Assembly: GCA_023701125.1 (NCBI GenBank)
Contig: JAMPXO010000015.1
Location: 1-59,800 of the forward strand
Direction of reading: 5' to 3'
Source of the DNA: Vicinamibacteria bacterium
GTDB taxonomy: Bacteria; Acidobacteriota; Vicinamibacteria; Fen-336
DNA: 59,800 nucleotides
The first letter of the stretch is position 1. Every line of letters begins with the position of its first letter. A program made the translations under genes and the position numbers. Below the pieces are notes generated by a model. That model made no database searches. It was not told the origin of the DNA and saw only the letters and a program-made list of their open reading frames with translations. Positions 9,990 to 19,191 of this stretch are shown piece by piece.

Positions 9990-11270
9990 CTAGCCGGCGG
10001 CCGATGCGAGGGGACCGCTGCCCGCCTCGCGCTCACGACGGGCCACCGTCGCCAGCACGTGATCCTGGTCGGCCGCCAGCGTGCGCATGCCCGCGAGGTA
10101 CAGCACGCCGGAGATCGTCATCGCCCCGAGACACAGCGCCTGCATGGCGGTACCGAGGTCGGAGCGGTCGGACAGCCAGCCGATCAGGATCGGCGACGGC
10201 ACGTCGCCCAGCAGGTGGTAGACGAAGATCGCGAGCGCGATCGCCGTGGCCCGGATCTCGGGCATCACCACGTTGACGAGCACCGCGTTGGCCGGGCCGG
10301 TGTTGAGGAACAGCAGCACCTCGGCCATGAAGAACGCGGGCGCGTACACGGCTTGCGAGTCCGCGGTCAGGCCCAGCCAGCAGAACGGGACGCCGAGCAG
10401 CATGCCGACGCCGGAGACCAGCAGGTAGGAGGCGCGGGTGCGCTTCTGCAACACGTCGCCGAGCCAGCCGCCGAGGAAGGTGCCGACCAGGCCGGCGCCG
10501 ACCGTGATGGCGCCGAACAAGGTGTTGGCCTCGTCGAGCTCGAGCCCCTTGGCGCGCACGAGGTAGGTGGGCATCCAGCTCGCCATGCCGCCCAGCGCGA
10601 ACGTCATCGCCGCCATGCCCAGCGTGGTCAGCACCAGCGAGCGGTTCTTGACCAGGCCGAGTGCCGCGTGCTTGTCGAACTTCGCCACCGAGTGGCTCAC
10701 GCCGTCGCCCGCGCCGCGCGCCGGCTCGTACATGCGCATGGCCAGGAAGGCCAGCAGCAGGCCCGGCGCGCCGGCCAGGAAGAACGCGCTGCGCCAGCCG
10801 AAGTGTTCGCCCATCCAGCCGCCGAGCAGGAAGCCGAGCGCGCTGCCGACCGGGATCGCCACGTAGAAGTAGGCGAGCATCCGGCCCCGCCGTTCCTTGG
10901 GGTAGAGGTCGCTGATCAACGTCGGCGACACGGCGCCGAAGCCGGCCTCGCCGATGCCGATGAATGAGCGGGCGACGAGCAGTTGGCGGAAGCTCGAGGC
11001 GAGCCCCGAGGCCGCGGTCGCCAGGCTCCACAGGCCGACCCCCGCGGCGACCAGGTAGCGGCGGGGCAGCCGGTCGCCGAGCACGCCCGTGAAGGGCGAG
11101 GCGACCATGTACGCGACCATGAAGATCGAGACCACGAGGCCCGCGGCGGTGTCGCTGACGTGGAACTCGGCCTGGATCAGCGGCAGCACCGCCGAGGCGA
11201 CGTAGCGGTCGATGTAGTTGACGAAGTTGATGGCGAACAGCAGCGCGACCGCGTACGTGGCCCGGTTCAT
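9990..11270 (-). CDS. Major facilitator superfamily transporter, spinster-like
   Basis: 426 residues with about 12 membrane segments. The opening FAINFVNYIDRYVASAVLPL, the loop GDRLPRRY (MFS motif A) and IGIGEAGFGAVSPTLISDLY are typical of the spinster-type MFS branch, members of which move lipids such as sphingosine phosphate or lysophospholipids, or organic acids. The neighbouring PlsC-like acyltransferase makes a lysophospholipid or related lipid a reasonable guess for the substrate, but this is inference. The start ATG at 11268-11270 has no Shine-Dalgarno sequence and a TACAAT hexamer seven bases upstream. The last residues are short and polar, with no extra domain. Confidence 0.9.
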   Translation of the reverse strand: MNRATYAVALLFAINFVNYIDRYVASAVLPLIQAEFHVSDTAAGLVVSIFMVAYMVASPFTGVLGDRLPRRYLVAAGVGLWSLATAASGLASSFRQLLVARSFIGIGEAGFGAVSPTLISDLYPKERRGRMLAYFYVAIPVGSALGFLLGGWMGEHFGWRSAFFLAGAPGLLLAFLAMRMYEPARGAGDGVSHSVAKFDKHAALGLVKNRSLVLTTLGMAAMTFALGGMASWMPTYLVRAKGLELDEANTLFGAITVGAGLVGTFLGGWLGDVLQKRTRASYLLVSGVGMLLGVPFCWLGLTADSQAVYAPAFFMAEVLLFLNTGPANAVLVNVVMPEIRATAIALAIFVYHLLGDVPSPILIGWLSDRSDLGTAMQALCLGAMTISGVLYLAGMRTLAADQDHVLATVARREREAGSGPLASAAG

Positions 11271-11277
11271 GCGCCCG

Positions 11278-11283
11278 ATTGTA
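11278..11283 (-). promoter_or_regulatory. Candidate -10 element (TACAAT) of the MFS-acyltransferase operon
   Basis: The minus strand reads TACAAT, one base from the TATAAT consensus, ending seven bases before the ATG at 11270. The first transcribed base would be at or next to the start codon, so the mRNA would be leaderless. The position 17 bases further upstream reads CCATCC, not a sigma-70 -35. Confidence 0.5.
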
Positions 11284-11340
11284 TGCGGGTGATCGCCGGC
11301 GGATGGAGGGCGGGGACGCTTCCCTCCGTGTCACACGGGC

Positions 11341-11688
11341 TCAATACCCGTATCGGCGACCGGTCATCGGGTTGATGGCGAGCGAGTTGCCGGTGCCCGC
11401 GCCGGCGAACAGGCGCAGTGGCGGGGCGTCGACGCCCGTGTCGGGGTAGCCGAAGGCGCCGTAGCCACCGAGGCCGAAGACGCCGTCGGCGTTCGCGAGC
11501 CGGCGCGAGGAGTCGTCGCGCAGGAACTCCGGCAACCGGCGGACCACCGCGGTCTCCACGCTCGTGCGCAGCGAGCGGGCCTGGGGTGCCTTCGGCAGGT
11601 CCTGCAGGCCCTCGCCCCCCGCGCAGGTCGGCGACAGCAGCCCGACGAGCACGCCAGTCCCGATCAGGAACGCGCGTCGGTATCCCAC
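11341..11688 (-). CDS. Small exported protein of unknown function
   Basis: 115 residues from a GTG start at 11686-11688. The N-terminus MGYRRAFLIGTGVLVGLLSP looks like a signal peptide or anchor; the rest is low in recognisable features, with a Gly/Tyr/Phe-rich stretch (GVFGLGGYGAFGYPDTG) and a tail NPMTGRRYGY. I do not recognise a family. A TAGATT hexamer lies six bases before the start, the same arrangement as at neighbouring genes, which supports that it is a real gene. Function unknown. Confidence 0.55.
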   Translation of the reverse strand: MGYRRAFLIGTGVLVGLLSPTCAGGEGLQDLPKAPQARSLRTSVETAVVRRLPEFLRDDSSRRLANADGVFGLGGYGAFGYPDTGVDAPPLRLFAGAGTGNSLAINPMTGRRYGY

Positions 11689-11694
11689 GTCTCC

Positions 11695-11700
11695 AATCTA
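11695..11700 (-). promoter_or_regulatory. Candidate -10 element (TAGATT) of the small exported gene
   Basis: The minus strand reads TAGATT, ending six bases before the GTG start at 11688, which implies a leaderless message. No convincing -35 element is seen 16-18 bases upstream. Confidence 0.4.
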
Positions 11701-11752
11701 TGCCCGGAGTCCGGTCGCGGCGAGGATTTTTTCTGCGGACGCGCGGGGACGG

Positions 11753-12394
11753 CTACGTCAGCCAGGGCCGACGAGCCGCCCAGTTCGCGATCGCCGCCTG
11801 GTACTCGTCGAGGCGGCCGTCGAAGAAGTGGCTGGCCCCCTCGACGACGACCAGTTCGTGGGGCGGCGGCAGTTGCGCGACCTGGGCGCGGATCGCGTCG
11901 CCGTTGCCGAACTCGTCCGCGCCGCCCTGCACGAACAGCCGCGGCCGGGCGACGGCGGGGAACGCGTCGCCGACGTACTCGCGGCGCAGCGGCACCGCGC
12001 ACGCGATCACGGCTCGCACCCGGGCCTCGCGGGCGGCGACCCGCAAGGCGACGATCGAGCCGAACGAGAAGCCGCCGATCAACAGCGGCAGGCCGGGGAA
12101 GCGGCGCGCCATCTCGTCGAGGGCCGCGCGGGCGTCGTCCTGCTCGCCCACGCCGTGCGCGTGCACGCCCTCGCTGCGGCCGACGCCGCGGAAGTTGAAG
12201 CGCAGCGCGGCGACGTCGTGCTCTTGCAGGGCGCGAGCGGCGCGGAACACGGGCTTGAAGTGCATCACGCCGCCGAACAGCGGGTGGGCGTGGCAGAACA
12301 CCGCCGCGGCGACAGGCGGTGCGTCGGGCGTCATCAGCACGGCCTCGAGGCGGCCGACCGGCCCGGCAAGATCGAAGTTCTCGGTCTGCGGCAT
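11753..12394 (-). CDS. Alpha/beta hydrolase (COG2945-like)
   Basis: Start chosen as the ATG at 12392-12394 (MPQTENFDL) because a TACGAT hexamer lies eight bases upstream and the longer reading upstream is Arg/Cys-rich and unlike protein; 213 residues. HAHPLFGGVMHFKPVFRAAR and LRFNFRGVGRSEG are typical of the predicted hydrolases of COG2945; the nucleophile elbow is GFSFGS, the acid is probably in VQGGADEFG and the His in GASHFFDG. The fold is a compact cytosolic serine hydrolase, probably an esterase or thioesterase of unknown substrate. It is monocistronic. Confidence 0.85.
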   Translation of the reverse strand: MPQTENFDLAGPVGRLEAVLMTPDAPPVAAAVFCHAHPLFGGVMHFKPVFRAARALQEHDVAALRFNFRGVGRSEGVHAHGVGEQDDARAALDEMARRFPGLPLLIGGFSFGSIVALRVAAREARVRAVIACAVPLRREYVGDAFPAVARPRLFVQGGADEFGNGDAIRAQVAQLPPPHELVVVEGASHFFDGRLDEYQAAIANWAARRPWLT

Positions 12395-12402
12395 CCCACC
12401 GC

Positions 12403-12408
12403 ATCGTA
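12403..12408 (-). promoter_or_regulatory. Candidate -10 element (TACGAT) of the alpha/beta hydrolase gene
   Basis: The minus strand reads TACGAT, ending eight bases before the ATG at 12394. There is no Shine-Dalgarno sequence between them, consistent with a leaderless message. Confidence 0.45.
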
Positions 12409-12502
12409 ACCGGCAACACCGGGGGCCGACGCCGGGTGCGTCCCGGCGCCGGTCCCCGTCCATCCCAAGGAGGAGGAGAGATCCCTTTCTATTCGACGCC
12501 GA

Positions 12503-12997
12503 TCACGCTGCGGCGGTCGCCGGAGCGCGATGGCGGTGCGGGGGCGGAGCCGCGTCCGTTCGCGGCGTGAGCCCCCGCGGGACCGGCGCCGGGTTCCCGG
12601 CGCCGGAACCCAATCTGGCAGCCGGCCGCGGCGACGGGGTGCCTTCGTTGGCGTGCTGCACGATGCGGACGGCGCCGAGCTTGCGGGCCTGGCCCACCGT
12701 CTCGCGGCGCAGCTTGCGATCGGCGCTCTTGGCGTGCGGACCGGGCAGGATCGCCAGCTCGTCGAGGCTGGCGACGATGCCGCCGACGCCGAGCTGGTAG
12801 CGCATGGCCAGCGAGGCCATGCCGACGATCCGCCCGTCGTCCGACTCCGCGATGCGGAGGATGAAGTTGCGATCGTGAAGCGTGCGACGGTAGGTCTCCG
12901 CGAAGCCGATCGGCTCGGGGTAGTAACCGACGCCCTCGAGCAACGAGAGCACCGCGATGCCGTCCTGCAGCGACGCCGGTCGAATGCGAACGCCCAT
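12503..12997 (-). pseudogene. Decayed GNAT acetyltransferase whose C-terminus is a palindromic repeat
   Basis: Open frame of 164 codons from the ATG at 12995-12997, with a GGAGG about ten bases upstream. Residues 1-125 follow a GNAT fold (MGVRIRPASLQDG, then IVASLDELAILP and ARKLGAVRI), but the acetyl-CoA loop, normally R/QxxGxG/A after the VLP strand, reads GPHAKSAD and is lost. The final strands of the fold are missing: from about residue 131 the frame runs through the palindromic repeat at 12535-12607, giving a Pro/Arg-rich tail (NPAPVPRGLTP). Both changes argue that it is no longer an acetyltransferase. It may still be translated. Confidence 0.6.
12535..12607 (+). repeat. Solo copy of a GC-rich palindromic repeat
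   Basis: This stretch matches the tandem units at 59544-59800 almost base for base, apart from a four-base shortening near its end. It folds as two hairpins: an outer stem GCGGGGGC / GCCCCCGC enclosing GCCGC / GCGGC, and a second hairpin of 11-bp perfect arms (CCGGCGCCGGG / CCCGGCGCCGG, 12583-12606) with a TT tip. It forms the 3' end of the decayed acetyltransferase frame. Confidence 0.85.
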
Positions 12998-13296
12998 GTG
13001 TTTGTCTGCCTCCGCTTTCCGTGGCGCCGGAGCCACGCTCCGTGTGCCCCCGACCACGCGCCCCGCCTTGACTACAGTCGCTGTGATTTCAGCGACTTGC
13101 GGCCGCGTGCCGGCTCTGGCCCCGGCGTCCGCAGCGGACAGGAGCAAGCCCGGTGCCAGTCGTTCGGTCACGTCTCCCTCCGACCGCCTGGACCGGCGGC
13201 ACGGGGCGGGGGTTGAGCGGAGGGCGGCGCATGACGGTCGTCATGGCCAGACGGCGCGCCGTCTGTCATCGTCACTACACAAGGAGTGTGAGTTCC
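12998..13296. other. Non-coding gap with an inverted repeat
   Basis: About 300 bases between the divergent acetyltransferase remnant and the DUF6448 gene. I see no credible gene in it. It contains a perfect 8-bp inverted repeat, AGTCGCTG (13076-13083) and CAGCGACT (13090-13097), separated by TGATTT, just downstream of a TTGACT (13068-13073). This could be an operator for either flanking gene. Confidence 0.5.
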
Positions 13297-13911
13297 ATGA
13301 AGCTTCGCCTGCTCTTCGCCGCGTCGGTCGCGACCCTGGTCGCGCTCAGTCCGCTGCCGGCCGCTGCCCACTGCGACACGGTCGACGGCCCCGTCGTCAA
13401 GGACGCGCGCGCCGCGCTCGAGGCGAAAGACGTCACCCCGGTGCTCAAGTGGGTGAGCGCGGAGAAGGAGGGCGAGATCAAGATCGCCTTTGCCCACGCC
13501 GTCGCCGTGCGGGGGCTCGGCGTGGACGCCCAGGCGCTGGCCGACCGCTTCTTCTTCGAGACGCTGGTCCGCGTCCACCGCGAAGGCGAAGGCGCGCCGT
13601 ACACCGGCCTGCGGCCCGCGGGCGCCGAGGTCGAGCCCGGCATCGCGGCCGCCGATCACGCCCTGGAGACCGGGGCGGCCGACACTCTCGTCTCCCATCT
13701 CACCCGCGAAGTCGAGCACGGCCTGCGCGCCCGTTTCACGCGGGTGATGGAGACCCGCAAGCACGCGACCCACGACGTGGCCCACGGCCGCGAGTTCGTG
13801 GCCGCCTACGTCGACTTCATCCACTACGCCGAGGGCCTCGTCACTGCCGCGAAGGGGCCAGCCTCCCACGCTGCGCACGTGGCCAAGCCCGCGGCGGCGC
13901 ACGCCCACTGA
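13297..13911 (+). CDS. Exported DUF6448 family protein with His-rich tail
   Basis: 204 residues. Start is the ATG at 13297, preceded by AAGGAG at 13281-13286. A signal peptide (MKLRLLFAASVATLVALSPL, cleavage near AAA-HC) leads into the DUF6448 signature HCDTVDGPVVKDARAALE and VLKWVSAEKEGEIKIAFA; FFETLVRVHREGEGAPYTGL and FVAAYVDFIHYAEGL are further family blocks. The mature protein starts with His-Cys and ends with several spaced histidines (HAAHVAKPAAAHAH), which could bind metal. It is helical, probably periplasmic, of unknown function. A stem-loop follows the stop. Confidence 0.88.
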   Translation: MKLRLLFAASVATLVALSPLPAAAHCDTVDGPVVKDARAALEAKDVTPVLKWVSAEKEGEIKIAFAHAVAVRGLGVDAQALADRFFFETLVRVHREGEGAPYTGLRPAGAEVEPGIAAADHALETGAADTLVSHLTREVEHGLRARFTRVMETRKHATHDVAHGREFVAAYVDFIHYAEGLVTAAKGPASHAAHVAKPAAAHAH

Positions 13912-13926
13912 CCGCGGCCCCGGGGC

Positions 13927-13956
13927 GACGAGCGCGCGCGACCGCGGGCGCTCGTC
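13927..13956 (+). terminator. Possible terminator stem-loop after the DUF6448 gene
   Basis: A 9-bp perfect stem GACGAGCGC / GCGCTCGTC encloses 12 bases. It is followed by TATCAT, not a T-run, so it may be a weak terminator or only a 3'-end stabiliser. It overlaps the probable promoter region of the next gene. Confidence 0.35.
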
Positions 13957-13962
13957 TATCAT
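13957..13962 (+). promoter_or_regulatory. Candidate -10 element (TATCAT) of the Uup-type gene
   Basis: TATCAT ends 12 bases before the ATG at 13975, predicting a leader of about five bases. No Shine-Dalgarno sequence is present. The -35 region is GC-rich and unlike consensus. Confidence 0.35.
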
Positions 13963-13974
13963 CCCCGCCCCGCG

Positions 13975-15819
<1,845 letters not shown>

Positions 15820-15826
15820 CGGGCGG

Positions 15827-16786
15827 CTACCGCTTGTCCCGATCCAGCCAGACCTCCAGGCCCTGGGCGTTGAGGTCGACGTCGAGCGCCAGCAGCGCAT
15901 CGAGTGCTGTGCCGCGGATCGGGCATCCGAGCGCGTCCGCGCGGGCGCGGAACTGGTCCGCGATCGCGGCCCGCAGGTAGGCGCCGCGATCCGCTCGCCC
16001 CGCGGCGCTGCGGCCGAGCGCGACCTGGGCGTCGATCTGCTCGTGCAGCGAGGCGGCCAGCGGCTCGAGGTCCGTGACCCGCGAGTAGTGGGTCAGGAAC
16101 ATGGCCGCGGGCTGGAACGACATCAGCCGTCGGATCGAGGCGTGCAACGCGTCGGGCTCGAACTGGACCGGGGTCGTGGTCGGGATCAGGAACGGCCCCT
16201 TGTCGCCCGTCAGCTCCGGATAGGCGAGGCCGAACGTGTCGCCGGTGAAGAACGCGTGCGAGGCCTCGTCCCACACGCAGAAGTGGTGGCGGGCGTGGCC
16301 CGGGGTGTCGAGGAAGCGCAGGGGCCGTCCCGCCAGCGAGAGCGTGAACTCGTCCGGCGCCTCGATCACGCGCTCGGCGGGCACCGGCACCAGCGTGCCG
16401 TAGGAGCGCCGCATCTCCTCTTCGCCGTAGACCGCGGTGGCGCCCGCGATCAGCTTCGAGGGGTCGATCATGTGCCGCGCGCCGCGCGGGTGGACCACCA
16501 GCTTCGCCTGCGGCAGGTGCTGCATCAGCGCGCCCGCGCCACCGGCGTGGTCGAGGTGGACGTGGGTCAGGATCACGTAGTCGACTGCGTCCTTCGCGAT
16601 GCCGAGCCGCTCCAGAGCCGCGAGCAGCCGGGGCAGGGAGTGGTTGGTGCCGACGTCGACGAAGGCGGCGCGTCCGCCCTCGACGACCAGGTGGCTGGCG
16701 TCGAAGCGGGGCCGCACGAAGCCGGTGTCGATCGCGTGGATGCCGTGGCCGTGGGCGACGACGTCTTCGGGGGCGAGCGGGGGCAT
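15827..16786 (-). CDS. MBL-fold metallo-hydrolase
   Basis: 319 residues. The metal site THVHLDHAGG is intact, with further ligands likely in FFTGDTFG (Asp) and FLTHYSRV (His). The C-terminal 90 residues are helical. Start is the ATG at 16784-16786, one base after the stop of the acetyltransferase gene upstream, so the two are co-transcribed. Family members hydrolyse thioesters, lactones or other esters; the substrate here is unknown. Confidence 0.9.
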   Translation of the reverse strand: MPPLAPEDVVAHGHGIHAIDTGFVRPRFDASHLVVEGGRAAFVDVGTNHSLPRLLAALERLGIAKDAVDYVILTHVHLDHAGGAGALMQHLPQAKLVVHPRGARHMIDPSKLIAGATAVYGEEEMRRSYGTLVPVPAERVIEAPDEFTLSLAGRPLRFLDTPGHARHHFCVWDEASHAFFTGDTFGLAYPELTGDKGPFLIPTTTPVQFEPDALHASIRRLMSFQPAAMFLTHYSRVTDLEPLAASLHEQIDAQVALGRSAAGRADRGAYLRAAIADQFRARADALGCPIRGTALDALLALDVDLNAQGLEVWLDRDKR

Positions 16787-16787
16787 C

Positions 16788-17279
16788 TCAGAGCTCCAGG
16801 AACATCACGTGGGCGCCCACGTAGCCGTGGACGTCGTGGCGGAACACGCCGGGCAGGGTGGCGAGGATGCGGAAGCCGAGCTTCTGCCACAGCTTCACCG
16901 CCGCCGTGTTGGTCTCGACGACGAGGTTGAACTGCATCGCGCGGAAGCCGAGCCGGCGGGCTTCCGCGATCGAGTGGCGGCCGAGGGCTTCGCCGACGCC
17001 GTGGCCGCGGACCGCGTTCGCGACGGCATAGGAGGCGGTGGCGACGTGCGCGCCGCGGCCCATCCACTGCGGCTTCATCAGGTACACGCCGGCGACCTGG
17101 CCGCCCAGTTCCGCCGTGACGACGTGCGCCTTCGGCTGGAACCAGTAGGCGACCAGCTCCTCGTCGGTCATCTCGGCGGTGTGCGGGTAGACGCCGCCGT
17201 CGGCGATCAGCTCGCGGGTGATCGCGACGATCGCGGGCGCGTCGTCGCGGGTCGCGGCGCGCAGCAGGGTGTCGGCCAT
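16788..17279 (-). CDS. GNAT family N-acetyltransferase
   Basis: 163 residues from the ATG at 17277-17279. The acetyl-CoA loop RGHGVGEALGRHSIAEARR and the later block ETNTAAVKLWQKLGFRILAT are intact, in contrast to the decayed copy at 12503-12997. It opens with LLRAATRDDAPAIVAI, the usual first strand and helix. Small GNATs of this shape acetylate amino acids, amines or antibiotics; the acceptor cannot be read from the sequence. It is the first gene of a two-gene operon with the MBL hydrolase. Confidence 0.9.
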   Translation of the reverse strand: MADTLLRAATRDDAPAIVAITRELIADGGVYPHTAEMTDEELVAYWFQPKAHVVTAELGGQVAGVYLMKPQWMGRGAHVATASYAVANAVRGHGVGEALGRHSIAEARRLGFRAMQFNLVVETNTAAVKLWQKLGFRILATLPGVFRHDVHGYVGAHVMFLEL

Positions 17280-17322
17280 GCCCCGCCATCTTCGCCCCGA
17301 CCGGCCGCCGGCGCGAAGCGCC

Positions 17323-17351
17323 TTGACCCCCGGTTGCGGGGAGCGTAGCTT
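17323..17351 (+). promoter_or_regulatory. Sigma-70-like promoter of the GT39-like gene
   Basis: TTGACC (17323-17328) and TAGCTT (17346-17351) are exactly 17 bases apart. The ATG at 17361 is nine bases after the -10, so transcription should start within a few bases of the start codon. This is the clearest -35/-10 pair in the window. Confidence 0.7.
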
Positions 17352-17360
17352 CCCGCCTCC

Positions 17361-19178
17361 ATGCCGAGCGGTGCTGTCCCCGGTTCGCCCGTGCCCCGCG
17401 AGCGGGCGAGCTGGGCGCTGCTGCTGGTGATCCTCGGGCTGGCCGCGGCGCTGCGTTTCACCGGCCTCGGCTGGGGGCTGCGCCACGAGCCCCACATCGA
17501 CGAGCGGGTGTTCGTCGAGGCGGTCGAGCAGATGCTCGTCGAGCGCGATCTCGACCACCGCTTCTACCAGTACCCGGGCCTGATGTTCTACCTGCTGGCG
17601 CCCGTGCTGGCGCTGTTCGATCCGCCCCCGTTCGGCGCGACGGCGTACCTCGCCGCCCGCGGCCTGATCGCCGCCTTCGGCGTGCTCGGCGTGTTCCTCG
17701 GCTACCGGCTCGGCCGCACCCTCGGCGGCGAGCGCGCGGGGCTGTTCGCGGCGCTCGTGCTCGCGGTCTCGCCCGCGGACGTGCACTCGGCCCACATGCT
17801 GCGCCCCGACGTGGCGCTGCAGGTGCTGGCGACGGCCACCCTGCTGGCCTGCTGTCGCCTCGGTGCTCGCGTGGGCGACGACGTGCGGGCCGGCGCGTGG
17901 CTGGGGGCGGCGCTGGCGCTCAAGTTCTCCGCGGTCTTCCTGGTGCCGGCCTACCTGGCCGCGCGCGCCCTGCGGCCCGGGCCGCGGGTGAAAGGTGTCC
18001 TCGCAGCCGGCGTGACCGCTGCCGTCGCCTTCGCCCTGCTCAGCCCGTACGCGCTGCTGCACCTGTTCGACTTCGTCGGCGGCGTGCGCGAGCAGGTCGT
18101 CCACCACTACCAGGGTGACCAGACCTCGACCTCGACGCTCGGCTTCTACCTCGGCCACCTCGCGCGCACGCTGGGACCACTCGCCGCCGCGCTCGCCGCC
18201 GTCGGCGCGTGGCAGCGCCGGCGCGACCCGCTGACCGCGGCCGTGCTCGTCCAGGTCGGCGCGACGGTGGCCGTGCTCTCGACGGCGGACACCCGTTTCA
18301 TGCGACACCTCGTGCCCTCGCTGGGCGGGCTGGCGGCGCTCGCCGGCGTCGGCTTCGTGGCCGTGAGCGAGCGCTTCCAGCGCCTGGCACTGCCGCTGGC
18401 GCTGGCGGCGACGCTGCTGCCGCTGTCGCACGCGGTCGCGTACGTCCGCGACGTGGCCCGGCCGAGCACGTGGGACCGCAGCGCCGACTGGATCGCCGCC
18501 CACGTCCCCGAGGGCTCGAGGGTGCTGACCAGCCAGCCGCTGGGTCTGGAGTCGGGCCGCCACGAGGCGTTGCGCGCCACGGGCGACGCCCGCCTCGACC
18601 GCCTGCTGGCCCTCGAGGTCGAGCTCGTCGTGTGGGACGAGGGGTCGGCGCCTTCGGTGGTCGCCGGTTTCGAGACCCGCCAGGTGGTCGACCCGTTGGG
18701 AGCGGCCAACGGCCGGCGGATGACGTTGCTGGCGGCTCCCGCCGCGCTGCGTCCCCGCTACGAGCGGCTGAAGCTGGGCGTGGACGCGCTCAGCAGCTCG
18801 GAGCCCGGTCTCGCCCTGGAGCCGCTCGTCGACGGCGCCCCGGCCTCGTTCGTGCTCTTCCCGCCGCAGCCGACGACCCGCTGGGTCCAGGTCGAACTCG
18901 GAGCGGCGCACCGCGTCGCGCGGGTGGAGCTGGGCCTGGGGGCGAAGGCGCGCACGGCGCGCAGCGGCGTCGAGCTGCAGGTGCGACGGCCGGAAGGCGG
19001 CTGGCGCAAGGTCGAGGTGGTCGACGCGCGGCCGCACCCGGCGCTCCAGGCGCGCGCGCGCGGGCTCTCGCGGCTGATGCTGCTGGAGCCGACCGAGACG
19101 ACCGCGCTGCGACTCGTCTACGACGGGCGCAAGGGCTGGCCGCTGGCGGAAGTCCTCGTCGACGTCGTCTCGGAGTAG
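17361..19178 (+). CDS. GT39-like membrane glycosyltransferase with C-terminal discoidin-like domain
   Basis: 605 residues. About ten membrane segments span residues 15-380. The first periplasmic loop carries the Asp-Glu pair typical of GT39/ArnT-type enzymes (HIDERVF, Asp47-Glu48), followed by FYQYPGLMFYLLAPVLALF. Such enzymes transfer sugars from lipid-phosphate donors to proteins or lipids on the outer face of the inner membrane. The last 150 residues are soluble; RWVQVELGAAHRVARVELGL suggests a beta-sandwich of the discoidin (F5/8) kind, which could bind sugar. The gene has its own promoter and converges on feoB. Confidence 0.85.
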   Translation: MPSGAVPGSPVPRERASWALLLVILGLAAALRFTGLGWGLRHEPHIDERVFVEAVEQMLVERDLDHRFYQYPGLMFYLLAPVLALFDPPPFGATAYLAARGLIAAFGVLGVFLGYRLGRTLGGERAGLFAALVLAVSPADVHSAHMLRPDVALQVLATATLLACCRLGARVGDDVRAGAWLGAALALKFSAVFLVPAYLAARALRPGPRVKGVLAAGVTAAVAFALLSPYALLHLFDFVGGVREQVVHHYQGDQTSTSTLGFYLGHLARTLGPLAAALAAVGAWQRRRDPLTAAVLVQVGATVAVLSTADTRFMRHLVPSLGGLAALAGVGFVAVSERFQRLALPLALAATLLPLSHAVAYVRDVARPSTWDRSADWIAAHVPEGSRVLTSQPLGLESGRHEALRATGDARLDRLLALEVELVVWDEGSAPSVVAGFETRQVVDPLGAANGRRMTLLAAPAALRPRYERLKLGVDALSSSEPGLALEPLVDGAPASFVLFPPQPTTRWVQVELGAAHRVARVELGLGAKARTARSGVELQVRRPEGGWRKVEVVDARPHPALQARARGLSRLMLLEPTETTALRLVYDGRKGWPLAEVLVDVVSE

Positions 19179-19191
19179 CGGCGCCGCCAGC

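Noticed and set aside
6762-10967. A plus-strand open frame of about 1400 codons opposite the adaptor, acyltransferase and MFS genes
   Set aside because: High GC makes long antisense frames common; its sequence is Arg/Gln/His-rich and low in complexity, while the minus-strand genes have clear family motifs throughout.
11341-11688. RiPP precursor for the radical SAM enzyme at the left edge
   Set aside because: It has a secretion-type N-terminus, is nearly 10 kb away beyond other operons, and shows no leader-core pattern.
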